Notes under the pieces: generated by a model
The model's input: only the letters and a program-made list of their open reading frames with translations
The model's database searches: none
What the model was told of the DNA's origin: nothing
Program-made: the position numbers and the translations under genes
DNA from: Longilinea arvoryzae
Lineage (GTDB): Bacteria > Chloroflexota > Anaerolineae > Anaerolineales > Anaerolineaceae
Reading direction: 5' to 3'
DNA length: 64,000 nucleotides
Assembly (NCBI RefSeq): GCF_001050235.1
Contig: NZ_DF967972.1
Coordinates: 3,562,724 to 3,626,723 of the forward strand
In this document: positions 22,057 to 29,877 of the stretch, piece by piece
Numbering within the stretch: position 1 is the stretch's first letter
Layout of the letters: every line of letters starts with the position of its first letter

Positions 22057-22559
22057 GCGAAACTGTTCCAAACATTCCCATTCCCCCGATTCTTTCTGAA
22101 GACACCATCCCCCAACGACCCTATTCCCGCCGGCGTATCCGAACGGGATTGATGATCACGTTGGTGGGACTGTTGATTTTCCTGGTCGGCGCGCGCCCGA
22201 GCATTTTCGGGTTGGACCGAAGCCCGGTGATTGGCTTCGTGCAAATTGCCGTCTTCCTTATCGGCCTGGCGTTGATCTGCATCGGAGGATATCTGAGCAT
22301 GATGGCGCTTTGGAAAAAGCAGCAGCCGTCCATCGCCGCCGATCTGGGTCTGCGCCTGGTCTGCACCGGTTATGTGGTCGCGGTCTTCGCCGGCATGGCG
22401 GATATCTTTGGCCTCGGCAGCCACCCCTTGCCGGGTCTGCCGTTTTTCGGCCAGTGGCAGGCGCGCGGGGTGGAGGTTGGCCAGGCAATCATTGCGATCG
22501 GCTTTCTGATGCTGATTCCGTTCAAAAAGCCGGACGATACCCGACCAGCCAGTAAGTAA
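22053..22559 (+). CDS. Hypothetical four-helix membrane protein
   Basis: An unrecognised 168-residue protein. After a Pro-rich cytoplasmic N-terminus (about 28 residues) there are four likely transmembrane helices near residues 30-47, 55-80, 93-115 and 135-153, with a basic loop between helices 2 and 3. The C-terminus is charged and short. It overlaps the M19 dipeptidase by 4 bp and ends at a bidirectional terminator, so the pair forms a two-gene unit. No catalytic motif is visible, and the job cannot be inferred beyond membrane location. Confidence 0.7.
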   Translation: MSETVPNIPIPPILSEDTIPQRPYSRRRIRTGLMITLVGLLIFLVGARPSIFGLDRSPVIGFVQIAVFLIGLALICIGGYLSMMALWKKQQPSIAADLGLRLVCTGYVVAVFAGMADIFGLGSHPLPGLPFFGQWQARGVEVGQAIIAIGFLMLIPFKKPDDTRPASK

Positions 22560-22564
22560 GCTTA

Positions 22565-22599
22565 AAAAAACCAGCAGTCGATGCGACTGCTGGTTTTTT
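22565..22599. terminator. Bidirectional terminator between convergent genes
   Basis: A 16-bp perfect stem (22565-22580 with 22584-22599; core CCAGCAGTCG) with a 3-base loop is flanked by A6 and T6, so it works for both the plus-strand membrane gene and the minus-strand reductase gene. Confidence 0.92.
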
Positions 22600-22601
22600 A
22601 A

Positions 22602-23942
22602 TTAATGAATTTCGGCGATGCCGATGGCCTGCAGCATTTCTTCATTGGTTGAATATTTAAATTCTTCCACCTGAAGCTCGAGCGCCCGGGCCTGCTCTGC
22701 GGCCTGCAACTGCTGGAGTTCGTGCCAGGTCACCACGGGTTTCTGCAGCGCCTGAATTCGTTCCTCAATCTCGATCAGCTTATTCGGGCCCGTTTCAGGA
22801 AGATCTGTGAGATATTGCAACACGATACGAGCCCCGTTCGTGCCATCTTTTCGGGCGATGCCCACCAGCCCGGTGCTGGCTTTTCGGGACCAACCGGCCA
22901 CGAAAATATCCTGGATGGGCTCCCCGGTATCCGGATCGATCAGTTCATAGGATTGCTCTTCGACCGGGTAGCGCGGCGCGGGATTCTTGATGAATTCACT
23001 GCCCTTGACCGGGATCCCAAGCGAGCCGTCCACCTGATCGCCGATGGCGAAGATCACGGTATCCACATCCAACACGCTGTATTTGCCCAGGCCGCGCGCC
23101 TTGGAATCGCCGTTGAGATTGACCAGCGTATTTTCTTCGATTTCCAGGCCACAAACGTGCCTATTCTCATCGCCCAGAATTCGGGTGGGTGAAGCCAGAA
23201 ATCGCATGTGCAATTTCGTTCTGGAAGTATTCAGATCCCCCTTTTCAAGGGCGGTCATGACGAAATCGTGAAAATCGACCGGATTCTGGCCCACCGAGAC
23301 CATCACCGGGCGCACCCGTTCCAGTTCGTTGTACAGATCGGATAGATCGATATACGCGACGACGTGCTCCAGCTCTTTGATGTCGAATTTAACCTCGGCC
23401 GGGCCCCGCCTGACGACGGAGATCACTTCGTCCACCATCCGGCTGGTCGCCAGGAAACGGGTGATATCCATGCTGACATTACCGGCGCCGATGATGGCGA
23501 CCCGTTTCCCGATCTCGAATTCTTGAGTGCTGTAGGGTGGCAGACGGTTATAGTGATAAACCAGGTCTTTGGCGTGATAGACGCCGGTCAGGTCTTCTCC
23601 GGGCAATCCCAACCATTTGGTGCCCTGAGCGCCTACCGTAACCAGGATTGCCTGAAAGCCCATTTTTCGTAAATCATCCAGGCTGAAATCCGCCTGCGAG
23701 CCAATCAAAACATTCCCAAAATAATGCACATTGGGAAGGGATAGGATCTGCCGGAATTGCGTGCGCAAACCTTCCTTCATTTTATGCTTGTCCGGATAGA
23801 TGCCGTATTCGGCCAGCCCGCCGGGCTTGATATCCCGGTTGAACAAAATAACATCGACTCCCTGAACGGCCAGTTCGCGGGCAGCGAACAGACCAGCCGG
23901 ACCAGCTCCAACGATCGCCACAAGATGTTTATTGGGTTGCAT
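22602..23942 (-). CDS. Ferredoxin-NADP reductase, adrenodoxin-reductase (FprA) type
   Basis: FAD flavoprotein that exchanges electrons between NADPH and a ferredoxin-like protein. The N-terminus has the FAD motif VGAGPAGLFAARELA. The substrate loop GGLAEYGIYPDKHKMKEGLR, the NADP motif IIGAGNVSMDITRFLA with the following VVRRGPAEVKFDIKELE, and the C-terminal GWSRKASTGLVGIARKDGT are hallmarks of this family, which also includes the small subunit of glutamate synthase. The 446-residue length fits. It lacks extra iron-sulfur domains. The gene stands alone on the minus strand; a TATAAT (23990 to 23985) lies about 45 bp upstream. The redox partner is not identifiable from context. Confidence 0.9.
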   Translation of the reverse strand: MQPNKHLVAIVGAGPAGLFAARELAVQGVDVILFNRDIKPGGLAEYGIYPDKHKMKEGLRTQFRQILSLPNVHYFGNVLIGSQADFSLDDLRKMGFQAILVTVGAQGTKWLGLPGEDLTGVYHAKDLVYHYNRLPPYSTQEFEIGKRVAIIGAGNVSMDITRFLATSRMVDEVISVVRRGPAEVKFDIKELEHVVAYIDLSDLYNELERVRPVMVSVGQNPVDFHDFVMTALEKGDLNTSRTKLHMRFLASPTRILGDENRHVCGLEIEENTLVNLNGDSKARGLGKYSVLDVDTVIFAIGDQVDGSLGIPVKGSEFIKNPAPRYPVEEQSYELIDPDTGEPIQDIFVAGWSRKASTGLVGIARKDGTNGARIVLQYLTDLPETGPNKLIEIEERIQALQKPVVTWHELQQLQAAEQARALELQVEEFKYSTNEEMLQAIGIAEIH

Positions 23943-23984
23943 GCGTCCTCGTTAGATGATCATTTTTGTATAGACATCTCAGTG

Positions 23985-24031
23985 ATTATACATGAGTTTC
24001 ATTTTCTTTTTTGTCATTTTTATGCTATAGT
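23985..24031. promoter_or_regulatory. Divergent -10 elements between reductase and membrane-anchored gene
   Basis: On the minus strand TATAAT occupies 23990-23985. On the plus strand an extended -10 (TGC-TATAGT, 24023-24031) points at the gene starting at 24117. Neither has a clear -35, so confidence is limited. The rest of the 174-bp gap is A/T-rich without a recognisable motif. Confidence 0.35.
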
Positions 24032-24116
24032 CAACTCGTCCAGGTCAGTTTGAACTGGAATAATGGTTGAAACCCGATTATCATTCTAGCATCATCAGAA
24101 AGGACGATTCCAGATC

Positions 24117-24794
24117 ATGACACTGACCGATTCAGATCCTTCTTCACAATTCAACGCCCCCCAACCTGAAACCGGGCTTTCCTCCGCGAAAAAGAGATCT
24201 CTGCAGCAGGCGGCTTACCGTCCGCGCTTCTGGACGCTGACTGCGATCTTTTCCCTGATTGTGAATTTTGTGTTGGTCATTGTTGTCATCGTGCTGTTGA
24301 CGCAGGTCTTCGCCATCAAGAGCGCCATACAGACCGGTCTGATCGATCCGTTATACGATAATTTCGTCCGGATGGACGAAGCGCGTATTCAAACCACCGT
24401 CACCGTCGACACCAGTGTGGCCGCTCGTTTCGATCTGCCGCTGGATACGGACACAACCGTCCGTCTTTCCCAGGATACCTTAATCGATAACGCAAACGTC
24501 GACATCAACTCGGGTTCGCTTTCACTCAAAGCCCCGGCGGATATCATCCTGCCCTCCGGAACGAATCTTCCCATTCATCTGTCCCTGACGGTTCCGGTCG
24601 ACCAGCAAATTCCCATCAGTCTGACCGTGCCAGTGGATATCCCGCTTGACCAGACCGAACTGCATACGCCGTTTGTCGGCCTGCGCGACACCGTTGCGCC
24701 TTACCGCGACCTGTTGAATCACATTCCCAACAGTTGGGAAGAAGCCCTGTGCGGGCTTAATCCTGCTAAATTCTGCGCCGCATTGATCCCCTAA
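24117..24794 (+). CDS. Membrane-anchored hypothetical protein with repeated VPVD strands
   Basis: An unrecognised 225-residue protein. A charged N-terminal tail of about 38 residues is followed by one long transmembrane helix (about 42-66), placing the remaining 160 residues outside. The external part is rich in beta-strand patterns with repeated 'VPVD' segments (SLTVPVDQQIPISLTVPVDI) and resembles a small all-beta surface domain. There is a CGLNPAKFC pair near the C-terminus that could form a disulfide. AAAGGA (24099-24104) is about 12 bp before the ATG. The stop lies 21 bp before the first M16 peptidase start, so it is probably the first gene of that unit. Confidence 0.65.
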   Translation: MTLTDSDPSSQFNAPQPETGLSSAKKRSLQQAAYRPRFWTLTAIFSLIVNFVLVIVVIVLLTQVFAIKSAIQTGLIDPLYDNFVRMDEARIQTTVTVDTSVAARFDLPLDTDTTVRLSQDTLIDNANVDINSGSLSLKAPADIILPSGTNLPIHLSLTVPVDQQIPISLTVPVDIPLDQTELHTPFVGLRDTVAPYRDLLNHIPNSWEEALCGLNPAKFCAALIP

Positions 24795-24815
24795 GTGCCC
24801 CTGAGGGAACTCCAT

Positions 24816-26108
24816 ATGATCCCAACGACTTTGGTAAAGCTCCCGAACGGCCTGACCATCCACCTAAAAGAAATCCACACCGCCCCAATCATCAGCCATT
24901 GGGTCTGGTATCGCATCGGCTCGCGCGATGAACGCTCCGGTCTGACCGGCATTTCGCATTGGGTCGAACACATGCAATTCAAGGGCACGCCGACCTTCCC
25001 AGCGGGCAGCCTGGATAAGGCCATTTCGCGCGAGGGCGGTTTTTGGAACGCTTTCACGCATCTGGATTGGACGACCTTCTTCGAGACGCTGCCCGCGGAT
25101 AAAATCGACCTGGGCCTGCGCCTCGAGGCGGACCGCATGGTCAACAGCCTGTACGAGGAAGCGGAAGTCGAATCCGAACGCACGGTCATCCTTTCCGAAC
25201 GCGAAGGAAATGAGAACGAACCGCTCTTCCGCCTGGGTGAAGCCGTCCAGCAGGCCGCTTTCGATCGCCATCCTTACCGCAACGAAATCATCGGTTTGCC
25301 GCAGGATCTGGCCGCCATTCAGCGCCCGGATCTGTACCAACACTATCACGCCCATTATCACCCGGGGAATGCGCTTGTGACCGTCGCCGGCGACTTCGAA
25401 ACCGAAGCCATGCTCAAACGCCTCGAAAATCTATACGGGGCCATTCCAGCCGGCGAACCCGTCGACCATCCAGCCCGCCCTGAATCCCCCCTGACCGCTG
25501 AACGGCGGATCGAGGTGAAGGGCCCCGGCAAGACGACCTTCCTGCAGCTTTCCTACCGTGCGCCCGACGCGGCCAATCCGGATTTCTTTCCCTTTTCGGT
25601 CATGGACAGCCTGCTGACCGGCCCGACCAGCTTGAACATGTTCGGCGGGGGCGGCACTTCCAACAAAACCAGCCGGCTCTACCGCGCGCTGGTCGAAAAA
25701 GAACTTGCCATCGGCGTCAGCGGCGGCACCCAGGCAACCATCGATCCCTTCCTGTATGACATCACCATCACCGTGCGCCCTGGCAAGAACATCGAGACCA
25801 TCCTGAGCGCCGTGGACGCGGAAATCGATCGGCTGCAGCAGGAAGATGTCCATCCGGACGAAATCGCACGCGCCATCAAACAGGCGCGCGCCATTTTTGC
25901 TTACGGCAGTGAGAACATCACCAACCAGGCTTTCTGGCTCGGATACGCCGAAATGTTCGACCATTATGAGTGGTTCGTGGAATACATGCGGCGGCTGGAG
26001 CAGGTCACGCCGGCCGAACTTCAACGCATCGCGCGAGAGTATCTCGCGTCGAGCCGGCGAGTGGTCGGCATTTACATCCCCAGTGGAGAGGAGGACCCCA
26101 AAGAATGA
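24816..26108 (+). CDS. M16 family zinc peptidase, catalytic subunit
   Basis: Insulinase/processing-peptidase-like protein with an intact zinc site: H48-W-V-E51-H52 (the inverted HxxEH motif), with the third ligand expected in EVESERTVILSERE. The ATG at 24816 is preceded by GAGGGA and gives 430 residues in two homologous domains, the size of bacterial M16B subunits. An in-frame GTG at 24795 abuts the upstream stop but has no ribosome-binding site. No signal peptide is visible, so it is probably cytosolic. The next gene overlaps by 4 bp and encodes a non-catalytic homologue; such pairs work as heterodimers like mitochondrial processing peptidase. The substrate is unknown. Confidence 0.92.
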   Translation: MIPTTLVKLPNGLTIHLKEIHTAPIISHWVWYRIGSRDERSGLTGISHWVEHMQFKGTPTFPAGSLDKAISREGGFWNAFTHLDWTTFFETLPADKIDLGLRLEADRMVNSLYEEAEVESERTVILSEREGNENEPLFRLGEAVQQAAFDRHPYRNEIIGLPQDLAAIQRPDLYQHYHAHYHPGNALVTVAGDFETEAMLKRLENLYGAIPAGEPVDHPARPESPLTAERRIEVKGPGKTTFLQLSYRAPDAANPDFFPFSVMDSLLTGPTSLNMFGGGGTSNKTSRLYRALVEKELAIGVSGGTQATIDPFLYDITITVRPGKNIETILSAVDAEIDRLQQEDVHPDEIARAIKQARAIFAYGSENITNQAFWLGYAEMFDHYEWFVEYMRRLEQVTPAELQRIAREYLASSRRVVGIYIPSGEEDPKE

Positions 26109-27400
26109 ACAAGAATTCCAATTCATCCTGGAAGTCCCTGCCCGGCCCGCTGGATATTACGCGCAGCGTGCTGCCGAATGGCATCATCCTGCTCACGCGC
26201 TCCAACTATAACAGCCCATCCGTTGTGGTGAGCGGTTATCTGCCCAGCGGTAGTATTTTCGATCCGCGCGAGAAATTGGGATTGGCGCATTTTACCGCGC
26301 TGGCCTTGATGCGCGGCACGCAAAAGCACACCTTCCAACAAATCTACGATGCGCTCGAATCGGTCGGCGCCAGCCTGGGGTTTGGCGCCAGCGTGCACAA
26401 CACCAGTTTTGGTGGCCGCGCGTTGGCTGAGGATCTGCCCCTGCTGCTGAACACACTGAGCGAGGCGATCCGCGAGCCCGGCTTCCCTGCCGAACACATC
26501 GAAAGGCTGCGCGCTCAATTACTCACCGGCCTGGCCATGCGCGATCAGGATACCGCTGATCGGGCTTCCATCCGCTTCGATGAGGTTGTATTTGCCGATC
26601 ATCCGTACGGGTTGCCCGAGGACGGTTACCCGGAGACGATTCAGGCCATCCGGCGCGAGGATATCCTATCCCACCACCAGCGCATATATGGCCCGCGCAA
26701 TATGGTGCTGGTCGTCGTCGGGGCAGTTTCCGCCAGTCAGGTCTATGATTATGCCAGCCAGGCCTTTGGGGAATGGGAGAATCCACTCCAGCCGGCCGCG
26801 CCCGAACTCCCGGTGCTGGCTCCGCTGACGGTACCCGTTCGCGAGCATATTCCCTTGCCCGGCAAGAGCCAGACCGATCTGGTGATGGGCGGATTTGGCC
26901 CCAAACGCAGCAGCCCCGATTACCTGGCGGCTTCATTGGGCAACAACATTCTGGGCCAATTCGGCATGATGGGCCGCATTGGCGACGTAGTGCGCGAACA
27001 AGCCGGATTGGCTTACTACGCCTCCACAAGTTTGAACTCCTGGATTCACACCGGTTCCTGGGAAGTCTCCGCCGGCGTCAACCCGGCCAACCTGCAACGC
27101 GCCATCGACCTGATTCTGGTCGAGATCAACCGTTTCATCTCCGAACCGGTCAGCCTGGAGGAACTGCAGGACAGCCAGGCGAACTATATCGGGCGCCTGC
27201 CGCTCTCCATGGAATCGAATAACGGCGTCGCCGCCGCCCTGCTCAATCTGGAACGTTTCCAGCTTGGATTGGATTATTACCAACAATTTCCGGTGCTGGT
27301 GGCTGCCATCACGCCCGAGGATGTGTTGCAGGCTGCCCAACGCTACCTGTTCCCCGATCGGATGGTCGCCATCAGTTCGGGTCCCGAATTGCAATCCTGA
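26105..27400 (+). CDS. M16 family protein, non-catalytic partner subunit
   Basis: A 431-residue M16 homologue lacking the zinc site: the HxxEH position reads H62-F-T-A-L66, so the catalytic Glu and second His are lost. The C-terminal half keeps the YYASTSLNSWIHTGSWEV segment that in this family supplies substrate-binding Arg/Tyr residues. This pattern is typical of the alpha-type partner in M16 heterodimers. ATG 26105 overlaps the stop of the catalytic subunit (ATGA), ensuring equal production. A longer reading frame reaching back into the previous gene is not supported. acpS follows 8 bp on. Confidence 0.9.
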   Translation: MNKNSNSSWKSLPGPLDITRSVLPNGIILLTRSNYNSPSVVVSGYLPSGSIFDPREKLGLAHFTALALMRGTQKHTFQQIYDALESVGASLGFGASVHNTSFGGRALAEDLPLLLNTLSEAIREPGFPAEHIERLRAQLLTGLAMRDQDTADRASIRFDEVVFADHPYGLPEDGYPETIQAIRREDILSHHQRIYGPRNMVLVVVGAVSASQVYDYASQAFGEWENPLQPAAPELPVLAPLTVPVREHIPLPGKSQTDLVMGGFGPKRSSPDYLAASLGNNILGQFGMMGRIGDVVREQAGLAYYASTSLNSWIHTGSWEVSAGVNPANLQRAIDLILVEINRFISEPVSLEELQDSQANYIGRLPLSMESNNGVAAALLNLERFQLGLDYYQQFPVLVAAITPEDVLQAAQRYLFPDRMVAISSGPELQS

Positions 27401-27408
27401 AGGTCGCA

Positions 27409-27816
27409 ATGCAGCTTCGCAGCGGGGTAGACGTGGTGGAAATAACGCGCTTCGAGCGGTTGAATCCCGCCATAAAACCCCGATTCTTGCAGCGGGTTTT
27501 CACGCAGCAGGAGCTCGATAGTTGCCGCGATTCGGCTGCCAGCCTGGCCGGCCGTTTTGCCGTCAAGGAAGCCGTCGCCAAGGCCTTGCACACCGGCATC
27601 GGTCCGGTAAGCTGGCAGGACATCGAGATATTCGAAGGGCCGGCCGGTGAACCTTTACTCGCCCTGCACGGAGAAGCTGCCCGCCTGGCCGATGGGCTGG
27701 GTTTGCATCAATGGTCGATCAGCATCAGCCACACCAACACCATTGCCATCGCGGTTGCGGTCGCCATGGGTGAATCCGATTTACCCGACGCTACCGATGG
27801 GATCAAAATGAGATAG
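27409..27816 (+). CDS. acpS: Holo-[acyl-carrier-protein] synthase
   Basis: Transfers 4'-phosphopantetheine from CoA to the serine of acyl carrier protein. The 135-residue protein has the N-terminal metal-binding GVDVVEITRFERL and the second motif AGRFAVKEAVAKAL, whose Glu and Lys take part in catalysis, and ends with the SISHTNTIAIAVAV strand common to the family. It begins 8 bp after the M16 pair and is followed 14 bp later by a phosphoesterase gene, so it appears embedded in a longer unit without a functional theme. Confidence 0.93.
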   Translation: MQLRSGVDVVEITRFERLNPAIKPRFLQRVFTQQELDSCRDSAASLAGRFAVKEAVAKALHTGIGPVSWQDIEIFEGPAGEPLLALHGEAARLADGLGLHQWSISISHTNTIAIAVAVAMGESDLPDATDGIKMR

Positions 27817-27830
27817 AATCAGGTTGATCG

Positions 27831-28481
27831 ATGAAAATCCTATCGGTAAGCGATGTCGAACTCGGGATCATTTACAGCTCGCAAATCGCCGAGCGCTTTT
27901 ACGATGTGGATCTCGTCGTCAGTTGTGGTGATCTGCCGTATTACTACCTCGAATACATTATCAGTACCCTCAATGTTCCACTGTATCACGTGCGGGGGAA
28001 CCACGCGAATGTGGTCGAAATGACCAGCATGGGCGAGCGCACTGAACCCTGGGGAGCCGTCAACCTGCACCGCAAGGTCATACAGGATGACACTGGCTTG
28101 ATTTTGGCCGGCATTGAAGGATCGATCCAGTATAATTTCGGCCCGCACCAATATTCACAGGCAGAAATGTGGATGATGGTGTTCATGATGACGCCGGCGT
28201 TGTTTCTAAACAAATTACGCTACGGCCGCTATCTGGATGTCTTCGTAACCCATGCCCCGCCCTGGAAGATCCACGACATGACCGATTTGCCCCATCAGGG
28301 CGTAAAAGCCTTTCGCTGGTTCGACCATGTCTTCCAACCCCAGGTGCAGTTGCATGGCCACATTCACATCTATCGCCAGGACGCGGTGACCCAAACGCAA
28401 TTCGAAAAGACTCTGGTGATGAACACCTACGGCTATCGCGAGTTTTACATCAATGTTCCACGCAGCCGGCTGCATCGATAA
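27831..28481 (+). CDS. Calcineurin-like metallophosphoesterase
   Basis: A 216-residue phosphoesterase of the calcineurin-like fold. Motifs seen are SDVELG at residues 7-12, SCGDLPYYY, VRGNHANV, FVTHAPPWK and LHGHIHIY, which supply the dimetal site. In the first block the usual D-x-H reads D-V-E, so one metal ligand is replaced by glutamate. Chloroflexota members commonly deviate here; I infer retained activity because all later ligands are present. The substrate (nucleotide, phospholipid or protein phosphate) cannot be assigned. It starts 14 bp after acpS. Confidence 0.85.
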   Translation: MKILSVSDVELGIIYSSQIAERFYDVDLVVSCGDLPYYYLEYIISTLNVPLYHVRGNHANVVEMTSMGERTEPWGAVNLHRKVIQDDTGLILAGIEGSIQYNFGPHQYSQAEMWMMVFMMTPALFLNKLRYGRYLDVFVTHAPPWKIHDMTDLPHQGVKAFRWFDHVFQPQVQLHGHIHIYRQDAVTQTQFEKTLVMNTYGYREFYINVPRSRLHR

Positions 28482-28519
28482 CCGCAAAACCGTTTACCGG
28501 TATTGGAAGGAGGCAAAAC

Positions 28520-29521
28520 ATGCCTGAAGAAAGTAAACCCGGATCGTTGAATTCAATGCTTTCCCAAACCGCCAAGGATGACTTCGACCAGGCCCTGCGC
28601 AAGGGATTCTGGCGTTCGTTTTCAGCCTGGTTCAAAGGAAAGGAAAATCGCCTGCTGCCATATGATGAGGTGCGCCGTCTGATGCCCTATCAAGGCCAGC
28701 ATTATCTGGGTATGCGCGAGATTCCGTTGAACAAGATCATTGGCAGCGTGGGGCGATACCAGGATTTCGACCGCGCATTTCTACCCCGCCGCGCGAACCT
28801 CGGTTCGCGATGGGTCAGCATCGATATAGCCCATCTACAGGACGTCATCCTGCCCCCCATCGAGGTCTATAAAATCGGGGATGCATATTTCGTCAAGGAC
28901 GGCAATCACCGTGTATCGGTGGCCAGGGAACGGCATCAGGAAGAGATCGATGCCTATGTCATCGAAGTCGATTCGCCGGTCGTGGTGGATGAAAACACCA
29001 ACATCGATGATTTGATCCGCCAGATCGAGAAAAAGGATTTCGAACAACGTACTCGCTTGATGGATCTTCGCCCGGAAGCAAAAATCGACCTATCCTTGCC
29101 CGGCGCGTATACCAATCTCTTCGAACACATCGAAACTCACCGTTGGTTTCTGGGTGAGCGTTGGAAACGACCGGTGTCCATCGAGGAGGCCACGGCTTCC
29201 TGGTACGACGAGGTGTATATGCCATTGATCCAGGTCATCCGCGAACAAGGCACGGTCAAGGAATTTCCCGGCCGCACCGAAGCCGATCTGTATCTCTGGA
29301 TCATCGAACATCTATGGTATCTGCGTGAAGAGTTGAACAAGGACGTCAGTCTGGAAGATGCCGCTCACCACTTCACCGAGGAATTCGCGTCCTCACCCCT
29401 CCGGCATATCGCCAACCTGTTCCGGCAAATCGCAAACGCATTTTCAGAGGGTCATGATCCTTCAATCACGAACGTAGAAAATTCACCAGAGGAAAACCCG
29501 GCGCAAAAGAAAGAGGAATAG
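28520..29521 (+). CDS. ParB/sulfiredoxin-like DGNHR protein
   Basis: A 333-residue cytosolic protein. The N-terminal third contains a ParB/sulfiredoxin-like core: a strand-helix segment (MREIPLNKIIGSVGRYQDF), then VYKIGDAYFVKDGNHRVS with D127-G-N-H-R131, the position where ParB-type folds bind nucleotide and often catalyse phosphoryl transfer or nucleotide hydrolysis. The C-terminal part (about 190-310) is helical and resembles DUF4032-type proteins. The start at ATG 28520 has GGAAGGAGG upstream; an in-frame extension from 28169 would overlap the phosphoesterase and is rejected. The acidic, glutamate-rich tail is likely flexible. Function not known. Confidence 0.75.
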   Translation: MPEESKPGSLNSMLSQTAKDDFDQALRKGFWRSFSAWFKGKENRLLPYDEVRRLMPYQGQHYLGMREIPLNKIIGSVGRYQDFDRAFLPRRANLGSRWVSIDIAHLQDVILPPIEVYKIGDAYFVKDGNHRVSVARERHQEEIDAYVIEVDSPVVVDENTNIDDLIRQIEKKDFEQRTRLMDLRPEAKIDLSLPGAYTNLFEHIETHRWFLGERWKRPVSIEEATASWYDEVYMPLIQVIREQGTVKEFPGRTEADLYLWIIEHLWYLREELNKDVSLEDAAHHFTEEFASSPLRHIANLFRQIANAFSEGHDPSITNVENSPEENPAQKKEE

Positions 29522-29538
29522 TTGGGATTGCCTAAAAC

Positions 29539-29579
29539 GCGGACACATTCTCCAGACAAGGTCAGGGGAATGTGTCCGC
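29539..29579. repeat. Inverted repeat between convergent gene ends
   Basis: GCGGACACATTC (29539-29550) and GAATGTGTCCGC (29568-29579) are perfectly complementary, with a 17-base loop. It lies between the end of the ParB-like gene and the end of the minus-strand 74-aa gene. No T-tract follows on either strand, so intrinsic termination is uncertain; an mRNA 3'-end stabiliser is equally possible. Confidence 0.6.
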
Positions 29580-29638
29580 TCAGAGTTTGCTTTGGGTTTC
29601 GAGAATAGCGGTCTCTTTCGGATTACCGCGTATGATTA

Positions 29639-29863
29639 TCAATGTTCCAACAGCCCGATCCAGAGATGATTGGGCAAAACCATCTGGCTGCCGCGAATTT
29701 CGATACCGTCGCAGCGCTGCGTCTCTTTGACAGCGCTTGGATGGACGAAACACACCTCGGGTTTCTTGCCGTACTTCTTCTGATAATAATCGGCGGCCCG
29801 CGAGACCTTGGCAGGCAGATCGCTGCGTGGATCATTGTCGAACCATAACATGCCTGTTTCCAT
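29639..29863 (-). CDS. Small hypothetical protein (74 aa) linked to FtsK-like gene
   Basis: An unrecognised 74-residue soluble protein beginning METGMLWFDNDP and containing two Cys and several Lys/Tyr residues in the middle (AADYYQKKYGKKPEVCFV). On the minus strand AGGAG lies 8 bp before ATG 29863, which fixes this start over a longer frame that would overlap the upstream gene. It follows the FtsK-like gene by 14 bp in the same direction, so both are made from one transcript. I infer a protein partner or accessory role only from that linkage. Confidence 0.6.
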   Translation of the reverse strand: METGMLWFDNDPRSDLPAKVSRAADYYQKKYGKKPEVCFVHPSAVKETQRCDGIEIRGSQMVLPNHLWIGLLEH

Positions 29864-29877
29864 GGTAGCTTCTCCTT

